Positions 16,857-25,916 of a stretch of 64,000 bases of DNA are shown here, in pieces. Where the stretch lies: positions 1,116,001-1,180,000 of the forward strand of contig CU207211.1 in assembly GCA_000026125.1 (NCBI GenBank), given 5' to 3'. The first letter of the stretch is position 1; each line of letters opens with the position of its first letter. Both the position numbers and the translations under genes were made by a program. Under the pieces are notes generated by a model, which saw only the letters and a list, made by a program, of their open reading frames with translations, had not been told where the DNA came from and ran no database searches. Source of the DNA: Herminiimonas arsenicoxydans. GTDB taxonomy: Bacteria > Pseudomonadota > Gammaproteobacteria > Burkholderiales > Burkholderiaceae_D.

Positions 16857-18149
16857 ATGAATCCTCAGCTGTTGTTCTGGATACCCGCAGCCCTGCGCCT
16901 ATCCCTTGTTCTCATTGCCTCCGGCCTGACCTGGTATTTCTTCGGGCCTGTCATCGGCCTGGCGGTGGCGATCGTCTGTCTGCTTGCACTGATCGTCATC
17001 CAGCTCAACTACCTCTATCAGTTAAGCGGCTGGCTGGAGCATCCCGATAGCGAAAAGCTGCCCGATGGCTGGGGCGCATGGACAGATATTTTTTCGCGTC
17101 TGTATCGGATGCGGCGCGACGACGAGCGTAATCGCAGCGAGCTGACTGAATGGCTGGCCCGTTTCCGGCAGGCGATGAGCCTGCTGCCCGATGGCGTGGT
17201 TATCATGGATGACGTACTGTTCCTTGAATGGTGCAATCCGGCAGCGGAACGGCATCTGGGTCTGAACAACGGTCGCGATAAAGGCATGCGCGTCACCAAC
17301 CTGATCCGTAGTCCGGATTTCATCGATTACATTATTCTCGGCCATTACGAACAGCCGCTGACGCTCAGTCTGAAAGATCGCAAGCTGATCGTGCAGATCA
17401 TCCCCTTTGAAAATCGCCGCCAGATTCTGGTCACGCACGATGCGACGGAGTCCGAGCGTATCGAAATGATGCGTCGCGACTTTATCGCCAATGCCTCGCA
17501 CGAGTTGCGCACACCGCTGACCGTCATCAACGGCTTCCTGGAAATCGCCCAGGCCCAGCCTGATCTGGATCAAGCCATACGCATGTCGCATCTGAAACTG
17601 ATGATAGAGCAGGGCCAGCGCATGCAGAATCTGGTGGAGGATATGCTGACCTTGACCAGGCTGGAATCGATCGACTATCCGCTACGCCCCGAACACGTCA
17701 ACATCCACAATCTGCTGGAACAAATCCGGCAGGAAGCCGAAGCCCTGTCCGGCGGCCGCCACGAGATTTCCCTGACGATAGACGGTCCGGATATTGAAGG
17801 CAGCGCCGATGAATTGCGCAGCGCCTTCAGTAATCTGGTTTCCAATGCCGTGCGGTATACGCCGATACACGGTCGTATCGACATCAAATGGCAAAATACT
17901 GCAGCCGGGCCGCAGTTCTCGGTAAAAGACACTGGCATAGGGATGCGTCCCGAGCATCTTGTGCGTTTGACCGAACGTTTTTACCGCGTGGACAAAAGCC
18001 GTTCACGGGAAACCCAGGGTACCGGTCTGGGCCTGGCGATCGTCAAGCATGTGTTGCTGCGACACGGAGCAGTGCTGGCAATTGAGTCGCAGCCGGATGT
18101 CGGCAGTACTTTCAGCGTGCAATTCAAGACAGAAAACTTGCCGGCATAG
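16857..18149 (+). CDS. phoR: Phosphate regulon sensor histidine kinase PhoR
   Basis: This is the membrane sensor kinase that phosphorylates PhoB during phosphate limitation. The 430 residues contain two N-terminal membrane helices (about residues 8-60) with almost no periplasmic loop, a charged linker, a PAS domain (DGVVIMDDVLFLEWCNPAAE, about 115-135), the H-box NASHELRTPL (about 213-222), the N-box SNLVSNAVRYTP, the G1 box KDTGIGM and the G2 box GTGLGLAIVKHV. Lack of a sensory periplasmic domain fits PhoR, which senses through Pst and PhoU. Two pieces of a related gene are found as a decayed remnant at about 23270-23420. Confidence 0.95.
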   Translation: MNPQLLFWIPAALRLSLVLIASGLTWYFFGPVIGLAVAIVCLLALIVIQLNYLYQLSGWLEHPDSEKLPDGWGAWTDIFSRLYRMRRDDERNRSELTEWLARFRQAMSLLPDGVVIMDDVLFLEWCNPAAERHLGLNNGRDKGMRVTNLIRSPDFIDYIILGHYEQPLTLSLKDRKLIVQIIPFENRRQILVTHDATESERIEMMRRDFIANASHELRTPLTVINGFLEIAQAQPDLDQAIRMSHLKLMIEQGQRMQNLVEDMLTLTRLESIDYPLRPEHVNIHNLLEQIRQEAEALSGGRHEISLTIDGPDIEGSADELRSAFSNLVSNAVRYTPIHGRIDIKWQNTAAGPQFSVKDTGIGMRPEHLVRLTERFYRVDKSRSRETQGTGLGLAIVKHVLLRHGAVLAIESQPDVGSTFSVQFKTENLPA

Positions 18150-18375
18150 TCTTGCTGCCAGATATTTCCACATACATGCCGGCATGCTGTCGTCTATGAG
18201 CGCGATCGTTCGGTATTTTTCCTTGCGGTAAGTTCTTGCAATCAATTCCGCCCAATCTTCATCAATCGGAGGGTTCCGGCGGGTGAGTTGACCTGATGCA
18301 ATCCCGACTCTCCCTGAAAAAATGCGCAGCGAATCAATACGATCATGCAGCGCTTGCCTGTGCAGCTGCCCAATA

Positions 18376-18403
18376 TTGAAATTGCAGGCATGTTGTCTAT
18401 ACT
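18376..18403 (+). promoter_or_regulatory. Sigma70-type promoter in the phoR-coxB spacer
   Basis: TTGAAA (18376-18381) and TATACT (18398-18403) are spaced by 16 bp. This is the best promoter in the 383-bp spacer 18150-18532, which shows no gene. It would give the oxidase operon a leader of about 120 bases before the ATG at 18533. Confidence 0.55.
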
Positions 18404-18532
18404 CATCTCATCTGGTGCGCGCTCGCAATACGGTGTCGGCAATTGTGTGGCAGGTATTTCTGCCGCGATGCACACGCATGAACGACGCGGCGAGATACCG
18501 GAGTCGATGCAACAAGGCCGTCCTGCTACGCA

Positions 18533-19771
18533 ATGTCGGCGGCTCCATGGGTGAGCAAGAGAATCGGCATGGTGATCTCCATCGTTCTCGTCGTGCTTGT
18601 GGTCGGTTCGGTGCTGTTTCATTTCCTCAGCCCGTGGCGGCTGACACCGCTGGCTTCCAATTGGCAGCAGATGGACGATACGTTGGCGATTACATTTGTG
18701 ATCACCGGTATTTTCTTTGTAGCCATCAACTTTCTCCTGGTCTACATGCTGTTGCGCTTTCGCCATCGTGAAGGCAGTCGGGCCGCCTATGCGCCGGATA
18801 ATAAAAAACTGGAACGCTGGTTGATAGGTGGTACGACGCTGGCGATCATGGCGTTGCTGGCGCCCGGCTTATTTGTTTATGCGGCCTATATCAAACCGCC
18901 ACCGGATGCGCTGCATCTGGAAGTGCTAGGGCAGCAATGGCAGTGGCGTTTTCGCTTTCCCGATCAGAACGGCAAGCTGGGCTTGAGCGATGCGCGCCTG
19001 GTGAGCGCAGCCAATCCCTTCGGTTTGGATCCCAAGGATCCGAACGGGCAAAACAATATCCTGATCAATAGCAATGAAGTGCATCTGCCGCTCAACAAGC
19101 CGGTGAAGATGCTCTTGCGTTCACAAGATGTCTTGCACGATTTCTACGTGCCGCAGTTTCGCGCACGCATGAACATGGTGCCGGGCATGGTGACCAGTTT
19201 CTGGTTTACGCCGACCAAAGCGGGACGTTATGAAATTCTATGCGCGCAATTGTGCGGCGTCGGTCATTACACAATGCGCGGCGTGGTGGTAGTCGAGGAT
19301 GAGGCAGCGTTTCAAAAATGGTTGCAGGCGCAACCGACCTTTGCAATGACGCTGGCTGCACCTGCCGTTGTTGCCGGCGCACACGATCAGGGTGCGCCCG
19401 ATGCCAAACTGGAACAAGGCAAGCAGCTGGCGCAATCCAAAGGTTGCGTAGCTTGTCATTCGCTGGATGGCAGCAGCGGGGTTGGCCCAAGCTGGAAAAA
19501 TCTGTTTGGCCACACCACAAGCCTGAGCGATGGCAAGAGCGTGCTGGCCGATGAAGCGTATCTGAAAAAATCCATACTCGATCCATCCGCCCAGATTGTG
19601 AAGGGTTTTGCTCCCATCATGCCGAAGCTGGAGATGTCGGATGCGGAACTTGCTGCGCTGATTGTCTATATTGAATCCCTGAGTGCGGCCGGGCAGGGCG
19701 TGCCGCCAAAGATGGAGAAAGACTCGCCGCAAGGTGCGCAGCGAAGTTCGCAGTACACGAGGCAGCAATAA
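18533..19771 (+). CDS. coxB: Cytochrome c oxidase subunit II with fused cytochrome c domain
   Basis: Subunit II accepts electrons at its CuA centre and passes them to subunit I. The 412 residues have two N-terminal membrane helices and a periplasmic cupredoxin domain. Its CuA ligands show in VLHDFYVPQFR (first His) and CAQLCGVGHYTM (Cys-x3-Cys-x3-His, then Met). A C-terminal class-I cytochrome c domain carries GCVACHS (about residues 303-309) and a distal methionine in FAPIMPKLEM. This is the caa3-type arrangement, with the electron-donor cytochrome built in. No clear ribosome site precedes ATG 18533; GTG 18551 is an alternative start. Confidence 0.93.
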   Translation: MSAAPWVSKRIGMVISIVLVVLVVGSVLFHFLSPWRLTPLASNWQQMDDTLAITFVITGIFFVAINFLLVYMLLRFRHREGSRAAYAPDNKKLERWLIGGTTLAIMALLAPGLFVYAAYIKPPPDALHLEVLGQQWQWRFRFPDQNGKLGLSDARLVSAANPFGLDPKDPNGQNNILINSNEVHLPLNKPVKMLLRSQDVLHDFYVPQFRARMNMVPGMVTSFWFTPTKAGRYEILCAQLCGVGHYTMRGVVVVEDEAAFQKWLQAQPTFAMTLAAPAVVAGAHDQGAPDAKLEQGKQLAQSKGCVACHSLDGSSGVGPSWKNLFGHTTSLSDGKSVLADEAYLKKSILDPSAQIVKGFAPIMPKLEMSDAELAALIVYIESLSAAGQGVPPKMEKDSPQGAQRSSQYTRQQ

Positions 19772-19787
19772 GCAAAGAGGAGATCTC

Positions 19788-21548
19788 ATGTCTTATTCCG
19801 AGCACGATACGCAGGACCATGTTCCCCAGGGATTCTGGACCAAATATGTATGGAGCCAGGATCACAAGGTGATCGCGATTCAGTATGCCAGCGTCGCCAT
19901 CGCGGTAGGGCTGGTTGGCGTGGCGCTGTCGAACCTGATGCGTTTGCAACTCGGCTTCCCCGGCCGCTTCGCCTTCATCGATGCGGCGCACTATTATCAG
20001 TTCATGACCATGCACGGCATGATCATGGTGATCTATCTGCTCACGGCATTATTTCTCGGCGGCTTTGGCAATTACCTGATTCCGCTGATGGTGGGGGCGC
20101 GGGACATGGTTTTCCCTTATCTGAACATGTTGAGCTTTTGGGTGTACCTGCTGTCTGTGCTGGTATTGATGGCAAGTTTTTTCGTAGCAGGAGGTCCTAC
20201 TGGTGCCGGCTGGACGCTGTATCCGCCGCAAGCGATTTTGCAGGGCACGCCCGGGCATGAGTGGGGCATCATTCTGATGCTGGTATCGCTGCTGATCTTT
20301 ATCGTGGCGGCGACCATGGGCGGCTTGAATTATGTGACGACTGTCTTGCAGGCGCGCACCGAAGGCATGACGCTGCTGCGCATGCCGCTGACCGTATGGG
20401 GTATTTTCGTCGCTACGATACTTGCCTTGCTGGCCTTTCCCGCGCTGTTTGTCAGCGGCATCATGATGCTGCTCGACAAAACGCTAGGCACGAGTTTCTT
20501 CATGCCGGCGATCGTTTCGATGGGACAGGTGACGCAATACACCGGTGGCAGCCCGCTGCTGTTCCAGCACTTGTTCTGGTTCTTCGGGCATCCCGAGGTG
20601 TATATCGTCGCGTTGCCGGCGTTCGGCATCGTGTCCGATTTGATCAGCGTGCATGCGCGTAAAAGCATCTTCGGTTACCGGATGATGGTGTGGGCGATAC
20701 TCGCGATCGGTGTGTTGTCGGTGGTGGTATGGGCGCATCACATGTTCGTCAGCGGCATGAATCCGTATTTCGGATTTTTCTTTGCAACCACGACGCTGAT
20801 CATTGCGGTGCCGACTGCGATCAAGGTGTACAACTGGCTGCTGACCTTGTGGCGTGGCGATATACATTTGTCTGTGCCCATGCTGTTCGCATTGGCGTTC
20901 ATCAGCACCTTTTTGATCGGTGGCTTGACCGGGCTATTTTTGGGTAATGTCAGCGTTGATATCCCCTTGTCGAATACCTACTTTGTGGTGGCGCATTTCC
21001 ATATGGTGATGGGAGTGGCACCGATCTTGGTAGTCTTCGGCGGCATCTATCACTGGTATCCGAAAGTGACCGGACGCATGTTGAACGACGCGCTGGGGAA
21101 ACTGCATTTCTGGATCACCTTCGTCGGCACCTATGCGATCTTCTTCCCCATGCATTACCTCGGCATGCTTGGCATGCCGCGCCGCTATTACAACTTCGAT
21201 GGCTATCAATTCATCCCGCAGTCGGCGCATACGCTCAATACATTTATCACCATCGCTGCTCTGATCGTCGCCACCGCACAACTGGTATTCGTAGCCAACC
21301 TGATCTGGAGCCGGTTTTACGGCGCGCGTGCAGACAGTAATCCGTGGCGCGCCGCTTCGCTGGAATGGCAAACGCCGCAGACACCGCCCGTACACGGTAA
21401 CTGGGGGCCGCATACGCCGGTGGTATATCGCTGGGCTTATGCCTATAGCGTACCGGGTGCGCCACAGGATTTCATCGCACAGAATGCGCCGCTGGAAGAG
21501 GGCGGCATGGAACCCGAAGCGCATAGCACTAAAGAGGTGCCGGCATGA
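19788..21548 (+). CDS. coxA: Cytochrome c oxidase subunit I
   Basis: The catalytic heme-copper subunit reduces O2 to water and pumps protons. The 586 residues have twelve predicted membrane helices. The low-spin heme ligand is in TMHGMIMVI, the CuB ligands in FGHPEVYIVALP (with the cross-linked Tyr and the D-channel Glu of type A enzymes) and VWAHHMFVSG, and the high-spin/low-spin heme histidines in VAHFHMVMG. ATG 19788 is chosen because AGAGGAG sits just before it; the longer reading frame from 19683 overlaps coxB and is not needed. It overlaps the next gene by 4 bp. Confidence 0.96.
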   Translation: MSYSEHDTQDHVPQGFWTKYVWSQDHKVIAIQYASVAIAVGLVGVALSNLMRLQLGFPGRFAFIDAAHYYQFMTMHGMIMVIYLLTALFLGGFGNYLIPLMVGARDMVFPYLNMLSFWVYLLSVLVLMASFFVAGGPTGAGWTLYPPQAILQGTPGHEWGIILMLVSLLIFIVAATMGGLNYVTTVLQARTEGMTLLRMPLTVWGIFVATILALLAFPALFVSGIMMLLDKTLGTSFFMPAIVSMGQVTQYTGGSPLLFQHLFWFFGHPEVYIVALPAFGIVSDLISVHARKSIFGYRMMVWAILAIGVLSVVVWAHHMFVSGMNPYFGFFFATTTLIIAVPTAIKVYNWLLTLWRGDIHLSVPMLFALAFISTFLIGGLTGLFLGNVSVDIPLSNTYFVVAHFHMVMGVAPILVVFGGIYHWYPKVTGRMLNDALGKLHFWITFVGTYAIFFPMHYLGMLGMPRRYYNFDGYQFIPQSAHTLNTFITIAALIVATAQLVFVANLIWSRFYGARADSNPWRAASLEWQTPQTPPVHGNWGPHTPVVYRWAYAYSVPGAPQDFIAQNAPLEEGGMEPEAHSTKEVPA

Positions 21549-22195
21549 ACACATGCATCTTGCTGAAAACCGATACAGCTCATTCCAGCGGTACGTCGAC
21601 TGCGTTGCGAGACCTGGAACCCGTTGCGCTTGGCACAGCGCTATGGATATTCATGGGCGTGGCCAGCTCCCTGTTTGCGCTCTTCATCGCTTCGTATGCG
21701 ATGCGCATGGATGCAAACGACTGGCATCCGCTCGCGATGCCTTGGCAGCTGTGGCTGAGCACGCTATTGCTGATATCCGGCAGCGTGGCCTTGCAGTTGG
21801 CGAGCCAGTCTGCACGCGGCGCAGACTGGCGGCGCGCGCGGACGCTATTGTTAGTGGGCGGGATCGCTGCGCTGGCTTTCATGTGCGCGCAGCTATGGGC
21901 GTGGCAAGCGCTGCTGACGGCGCAGGTAAGGCCGGCCGGCAATCCTGCCGGCAGCTTCTTTTACCTGCTTACGGCCATGCATGGTTTGCACGTGGCGGGC
22001 GGTTTGTTGGTTTGGGGCGGGACGGTACGCCGTGCATGGAGCGCTGACGCAGACGCTGCATCGTCCCGCATTGCATGGTCGATCAGGCTATGCGCACGCT
22101 ACTGGCATTTTCTGCTGGCAGTATGGCTGCTGCTGTTTGCGACACTGGGCTGGCTGACACCGGAAGTCGTACGTTTTATCTGCGGCCCGCGTTGA
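21545..22195 (+). CDS. Cytochrome c oxidase subunit III-like protein (first copy)
   Basis: This 216-residue membrane protein of the heme-copper oxidase subunit III family has about five helices, as in the shorter CyoC/caa3-type forms. The family element LTAMHGLHVAGGLLVWGG is near residue 140, and a C-terminal ARYWHFLLAVWLLLF helix matches the usual YWHF(V/L)D-type end. It starts inside the coxA stop (ATGA, 21545) and is followed after about 20 bp by a second, longer member of the same family. It is more divergent than its neighbour, for example lacking the conserved Asp after YWHF. Confidence 0.85.
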   Translation: MNTCILLKTDTAHSSGTSTALRDLEPVALGTALWIFMGVASSLFALFIASYAMRMDANDWHPLAMPWQLWLSTLLLISGSVALQLASQSARGADWRRARTLLLVGGIAALAFMCAQLWAWQALLTAQVRPAGNPAGSFFYLLTAMHGLHVAGGLLVWGGTVRRAWSADADAASSRIAWSIRLCARYWHFLLAVWLLLFATLGWLTPEVVRFICGPR

Positions 22196-22215
22196 GCTTG
22201 GGAACAGGAGACGGT

Positions 22216-22908
22216 ATGAGCACACCGATATTGACCTCAAGACCAGGTGCATCGCCTGCAATGGATGGCTGGCGCCAGCTGGTGGCTGATTGGTCGTCTG
22301 ACAGGCAAGCCTTCCAAGTGTCGTGGGGCAAGGCCATGATGTGGATCTTTTTGCTGTCGGACACCTTCATCTTCAGTTGCTTCCTGACCGGTTACATGAC
22401 GGTGCGTCTGACGACCACTGCGGCGTGGCCCAATCCTAGCGAAGTATTTTCCCTGAATATAGGCGGCACCGACATGCCGCTGCTGCTGATCGCGATCATG
22501 ACGTTTGTGCTGATCAGTAGTAGCGGCACGATGGCGATGGCGGTCAATTACGCCTATCGCCGTAATCGCGTCACGACAGGGATATTGATGCTGGCTACCG
22601 CGCTGCTGGGCGCCAGCTTTGTCGGCATGCAGGCCTTCGAATGGAGCAAGCTGATCGCAGAAGGCGTGCGGCCGTGGGGCAATCCTATGGGGGCGGCGCA
22701 GTTCGGTTCTACATTTTTCATGATCACCGGATTTCACGGCTTGCATGTGTCGGCTGGCGTGATTTACCTGGTGATCGTGGCGTCACGCGTGCTACGCGGA
22801 CGCTATGAGAAGACGGGTAACTATCAGATAGTCGAAATTGCCGGACTCTACTGGCACTTTGTCGATCTGGTGTGGGTATTCATCTTTGCCTTGTTTTACT
22901 TGTGGTGA
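22216..22908 (+). CDS. coxC: Cytochrome c oxidase subunit III (second copy)
   Basis: A 230-residue subunit III with about five predicted membrane helices. Family motifs are MMWIFLLSDTFIFSCFLTGY, FVGMQAFEWSKLI, FFMITGFHGLHVSAGVIYLV and GLYWHFVDLVWVFIFALFYLW. ATG 22216 follows CAGGAG at 22205-22210; a longer frame from 22075 would overlap the preceding gene. It ends 8 bp before the subunit IV start. Being the better-conserved copy, it is the likelier structural subunit III. Confidence 0.9.
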   Translation: MSTPILTSRPGASPAMDGWRQLVADWSSDRQAFQVSWGKAMMWIFLLSDTFIFSCFLTGYMTVRLTTTAAWPNPSEVFSLNIGGTDMPLLLIAIMTFVLISSSGTMAMAVNYAYRRNRVTTGILMLATALLGASFVGMQAFEWSKLIAEGVRPWGNPMGAAQFGSTFFMITGFHGLHVSAGVIYLVIVASRVLRGRYEKTGNYQIVEIAGLYWHFVDLVWVFIFALFYLW

Positions 22909-22916
22909 GGTGTGCG

Positions 22917-23234
22917 ATGACTTCAATTAGCGGTCAAGAACATCCGATCGGACTCTATCTGAAGGTATGGGGGCTGTTGTTCGTGCTCAGTACGATGTCC
23001 TATCTGGTCGACTATTTTCACTTCCATAGTTATCTGAGATGGGGGCTGATCCTTACTTTCATGCTGATGAAGGCGGGACTGATCGTCGCCGTGTTTATGC
23101 ACATGGCATGGGAACGGCTGGCGCTGATGTATGCAATTTTGCTGCCGCCGCTTTGTTTGTTGGTGCTGGTGGCGTTGATGGCGCTGGAGGCTGACTACAC
23201 TTTGGGGACGAGATTGCTCTTTTTTAGTAGTTGA
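22917..23234 (+). CDS. Cytochrome c oxidase subunit IV-like protein
   Basis: A 105-residue membrane protein of the prokaryotic cytochrome oxidase subunit IV (CyoD/CtaF-like) type. It has three hydrophobic helices, with KVWGLLFVLSTMSYLVDYF, MLMKAGLIVAVFMHMAWER (the usual lysine and MHM motif) and a Leu-rich third helix. ATG 22917 follows GTGAGG. It closes the cox operon; no strong terminator is seen. No assembly genes (Cox11, heme A synthase) follow, so those must lie elsewhere. Confidence 0.85.
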   Translation: MTSISGQEHPIGLYLKVWGLLFVLSTMSYLVDYFHFHSYLRWGLILTFMLMKAGLIVAVFMHMAWERLALMYAILLPPLCLLVLVALMALEADYTLGTRLLFFSS

Positions 23235-23267
23235 GTTTTTTTAAAATATGAGCGGTACAGTGCTTCG

Positions 23268-23425
23268 GTGATGGCTCCATCATGGATGACGTGCGGTGCC
23301 TCGAATGGTGTAGTCCGGCCGCAGAATGTCGTCGCGTCTCCAGCGCCGTGTGCCACATGCCATGAATATGGTCGTATCGACATCAAAGGGCAAAACACTG
23401 AAGCTGATTCACAGTTCACGGCACT
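23268..23425 (+). pseudogene. Decayed, internally deleted phoR-like fragment
   Basis: Two stretches match phoR of this window in order. Bases 23270-23325 decode, in the phoR frame, as DG-SIMDDVRCLEWCSPAAE, against DGVVIMDDVLFLEWCNPAAE of PhoR (PAS domain). Bases 23339-23420 match the DNA of the PhoR ATP-binding domain at about 17841-17921, including a 16-base identity GGTCGTATCGACATCA (phoR 17871-17886). About 585 bp of phoR between the blocks is missing, and a frame change separates them. It cannot encode a kinase. It lies exactly between the cox operon and the polysaccharide locus. Confidence 0.75.
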
Positions 23426-23430
23426 TATTC

Positions 23431-23842
23431 TTCAGATGTCACTAATTCAGGACTAAAGTAAGTTCGCCATAATCAGTCTAAGACATGTTGTGAGAGTGCT
23501 TGATCTTGCCGCCTAGCCGTTCCAAATTACAAACTTCTAGTTTTTGGGAAGCACCCCTCTGTTTTAAAATTTCGGTCAGAAAATGACGTATTAGCCTGCT
23601 ATTTCCAGTGCCTTGATTATGAATTTTTACAGTGAATGTGAAAATTAAGGTCAATATTTGAGGTGGAAATGTGTTTGTTTGGTAAGATTCTATCTTCGCT
23701 TCATGGTTCTGCTACCTATCAGAATTGAAGCCGCATGGATTAACCATATTGTTTCTGATTTTTTACAAAAATTAGAAAGATGATTTTTATTCCATGGTGT
23801 CAACATCATGCTGAAAAGCACCAAATTCTAAGGAATTTCACA
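23431..23842 (+). other. AT-rich spacer and leader before the polysaccharide cluster
   Basis: No gene is supported in this stretch. It is much richer in A+T than the preceding operon and probably holds the main promoter of the long plus-strand polysaccharide cluster. No JUMPstart/ops element (GGCGGTAG) is present. An in-frame ATG at 23780 gives an alternative, longer start for the next gene. Confidence 0.5.
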
Positions 23843-25018
23843 TTGACTATTCCCTATGGTCGTCAAGACATTTCAGAAGCTGACATTCAGGCAGTTGCTA
23901 CTGTCTTGCGTTCGGACTTTCTTACTCAAGGGCCAGTCGTCCCTGCATTTGAAAAAGCTGTCGCCGAGTATTGCGGCGCTCGTCATGCGATAGCCGTCAA
24001 TAGCGCCACCTCTGCATTGCATATAGCTTGTCTCGCTCTTGGTGTTGGCCCTGGCGATTGTGTGTGGACCAGCCCAATAACTTTCGTTGCAAGTGCAAAC
24101 TGTGCTCGTTATTGCGGTGCCGACGTTGATTTTGTGGACATCGATCCACGTACATACAACATGAGTGTGACGCATCTGGAAGAGAAACTGCTGAAAGCTG
24201 AAGCTGTTGGTAGACTGCCCAAGGTTGTCATACCCGTGCATCTATGCGGTCAACCATGCGAGATGGAAGCGATCCATGCTCTCTCGTTAAAATACGGTTT
24301 CCGTATCATTGAAGATGCGTCGCATGCGATTGGTGGCCGCTATAAAGGAAAGGCTATTGGCAATTGTCGCTATAGTGACATCACTGTCTTCAGCTTTCAT
24401 CCAGTAAAGATCATTACTACGGGTGAGGGTGGCATGGCGCTCACCAATGATCCTGAGCTATACAATCACATGGCTCGACTGCGAAGTCACGGTATAACAA
24501 GGGATCCTGCAGAGATGACGCAAGCCCCGGATGGTCCTTGGTATTATCAGCAGATCGAGCTCGGCTTTAATTATCGGATGACAGATATCCAGGCTGCCCT
24601 TGGTCTGAGTCAGATGCAACGCCTGGACGAATTTGTCGCCACGCGACATGAACTGGCAAAAAACTACAATGAGCTTCTCAAGAAATGCCCGGTTACCATT
24701 CCTTGGCAACATGGGGATAGCTATTCGGGTCTGCATCTTTATGTAGTTCGCCTCAAGCTCGAAGCAACCAATGCTAGCCATCATGAGATATTTGAGCGCT
24801 TGCGTGTTGCCGGCATCGGTGTGAATTTGCATTACATTCCAGTCTATCGACAACCTTACTATGCGCGTCAAGGCTTCAACCCGAGCGACTTTCCGGAAGC
24901 TGAACGTTACTATGCTGAAGCGATCAGTTTACCCATGTTCCCAGCACTGACGAAGGAGCAACAGAAGGAAGTAGTGCACAGCCTGACGACACCTATTGGG
25001 CACCAAACGCTCTTTTGA
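23843..25018 (+). CDS. pseC: UDP-4-amino-4,6-dideoxy-N-acetyl-L-altrosamine transaminase (PseC-like)
   Basis: This PLP enzyme aminates C4 of the UDP-4-keto sugar made by PseB, the second step to pseudaminic acid. It is a DegT/DnrJ/EryC1-family aminotransferase of about 391 residues, with YGRQDISEADIQAV at the start, NSATSALHIACLALG, TSPITFVASANC, EDASHAIGG, and the PLP lysine in FSFHPVKIITTGEGG, all close to PseC. The chosen TTG start at 23843 has TAAGGA about 8 bp upstream and gives the short N terminus usual for PseC; ATG 23780 would add 21 residues of unlikely sequence. It opens the nonulosonic acid module. Confidence 0.88.
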   Translation: MTIPYGRQDISEADIQAVATVLRSDFLTQGPVVPAFEKAVAEYCGARHAIAVNSATSALHIACLALGVGPGDCVWTSPITFVASANCARYCGADVDFVDIDPRTYNMSVTHLEEKLLKAEAVGRLPKVVIPVHLCGQPCEMEAIHALSLKYGFRIIEDASHAIGGRYKGKAIGNCRYSDITVFSFHPVKIITTGEGGMALTNDPELYNHMARLRSHGITRDPAEMTQAPDGPWYYQQIELGFNYRMTDIQAALGLSQMQRLDEFVATRHELAKNYNELLKKCPVTIPWQHGDSYSGLHLYVVRLKLEATNASHHEIFERLRVAGIGVNLHYIPVYRQPYYARQGFNPSDFPEAERYYAEAISLPMFPALTKEQQKEVVHSLTTPIGHQTLF

Positions 25019-25043
25019 TCATTGATATATATCCATAAATTAA

Positions 25044-25916
25044 ATGCACAATAGATTGGCACTGGGTACCGTGCAATTCGGTCTCGCATATGGTGTTGCC
25101 AACAATTCCGGTCAAATCGATCCTAATCAAGCCGGCAAGATACTCGCCGAGGCGAGGCAGGCGGGCATTAATATGCTTGATACTGCGATTGCCTATGGTG
25201 ATAGCGAGCGTACATTAGGACAGATCGGCGTTGCTGGCTGGCGCATTGTCACCAAGTTGCCAGAAATGCCGGAAACATGTTCCGACGTAGCAGAATGGGT
25301 TGAGAGCCAGGTAAAAGGATCGTTGGATCGCCTAGGCGTCCAGCAACTCCATGCCGTTTTATTGCATCGTCCCGCCCAGTTGCTGGAAGCGCGGGGACCG
25401 CAGTTGTTCGCAGCGCTTGAGCACCTGAAGATGCTTGGGTATACCAAAAAAATCGGTATTTCGATCTACGACCCCAGCGAGCTGGATAGCTTGTTTAGTA
25501 AAATGAACTTTGATTTGGTGCAGGCACCGTTGAATATACTGGACCGGCGCTTGGTCGATTCCGGTTGGGCGCGACGTCTCAAGCACATTGGTGCCGAGCT
25601 GCATGTGCGTTCCGCCTTCCTGCAAGGTTTGTTATTGATGTCTTCGGAAAAGCGCCCGCAAAAATTCAATCGTTGGCAGTCCCTATGGTTGGAGTGGGAT
25701 CGTTGGTTGAATGAAGTCGGGCTCTCGCCGCTGGAAGCCTGTTTGCGCTATACGCTAAGCGTTGAAGAAGTCGACAGTGTCGTAGTGGGTGTCGATAGCG
25801 TTGAGCAGTTCCGTGAAATTCATGCCGCTGCTAATGGCGTCTTGCCTGGCTTGCCCGCGTGGCCACACGCGATCGATCCTGTCCTGCTTAATCCTGCTCT
25901 TTGGTCAAAATTATGA
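25044..25916 (+). CDS. Aldo-keto reductase family protein
   Basis: A 290-residue NAD(P)H-dependent oxidoreductase with a TIM-barrel AKR fold: LALGTVQFGLAYGVAN at the start, DTAIAYGDSE (catalytic Asp and Tyr), VTKLP (lysine), VLLHRP (histidine) and a C-terminal SVEEVDSVVVGVDSVEQ cofactor segment. Its place between pseC and the cytidylyltransferase fusion suggests it acts on the nonulosonic sugar or on an acyl substituent of it, but it is not part of the standard pseudaminic acid pathway. The substrate is unknown. It overlaps the next gene by 4 bp (ATGA). Confidence 0.85.
   Translation: MHNRLALGTVQFGLAYGVANNSGQIDPNQAGKILAEARQAGINMLDTAIAYGDSERTLGQIGVAGWRIVTKLPEMPETCSDVAEWVESQVKGSLDRLGVQQLHAVLLHRPAQLLEARGPQLFAALEHLKMLGYTKKIGISIYDPSELDSLFSKMNFDLVQAPLNILDRRLVDSGWARRLKHIGAELHVRSAFLQGLLLMSSEKRPQKFNRWQSLWLEWDRWLNEVGLSPLEACLRYTLSVEEVDSVVVGVDSVEQFREIHAAANGVLPGLPAWPHAIDPVLLNPALWSKL

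Noticed and set aside
23431..23842. JUMPstart/ops element for RfaH before the sugar cluster
   Set aside because: GGCGGTAG was looked for on both strands of this leader and not found.
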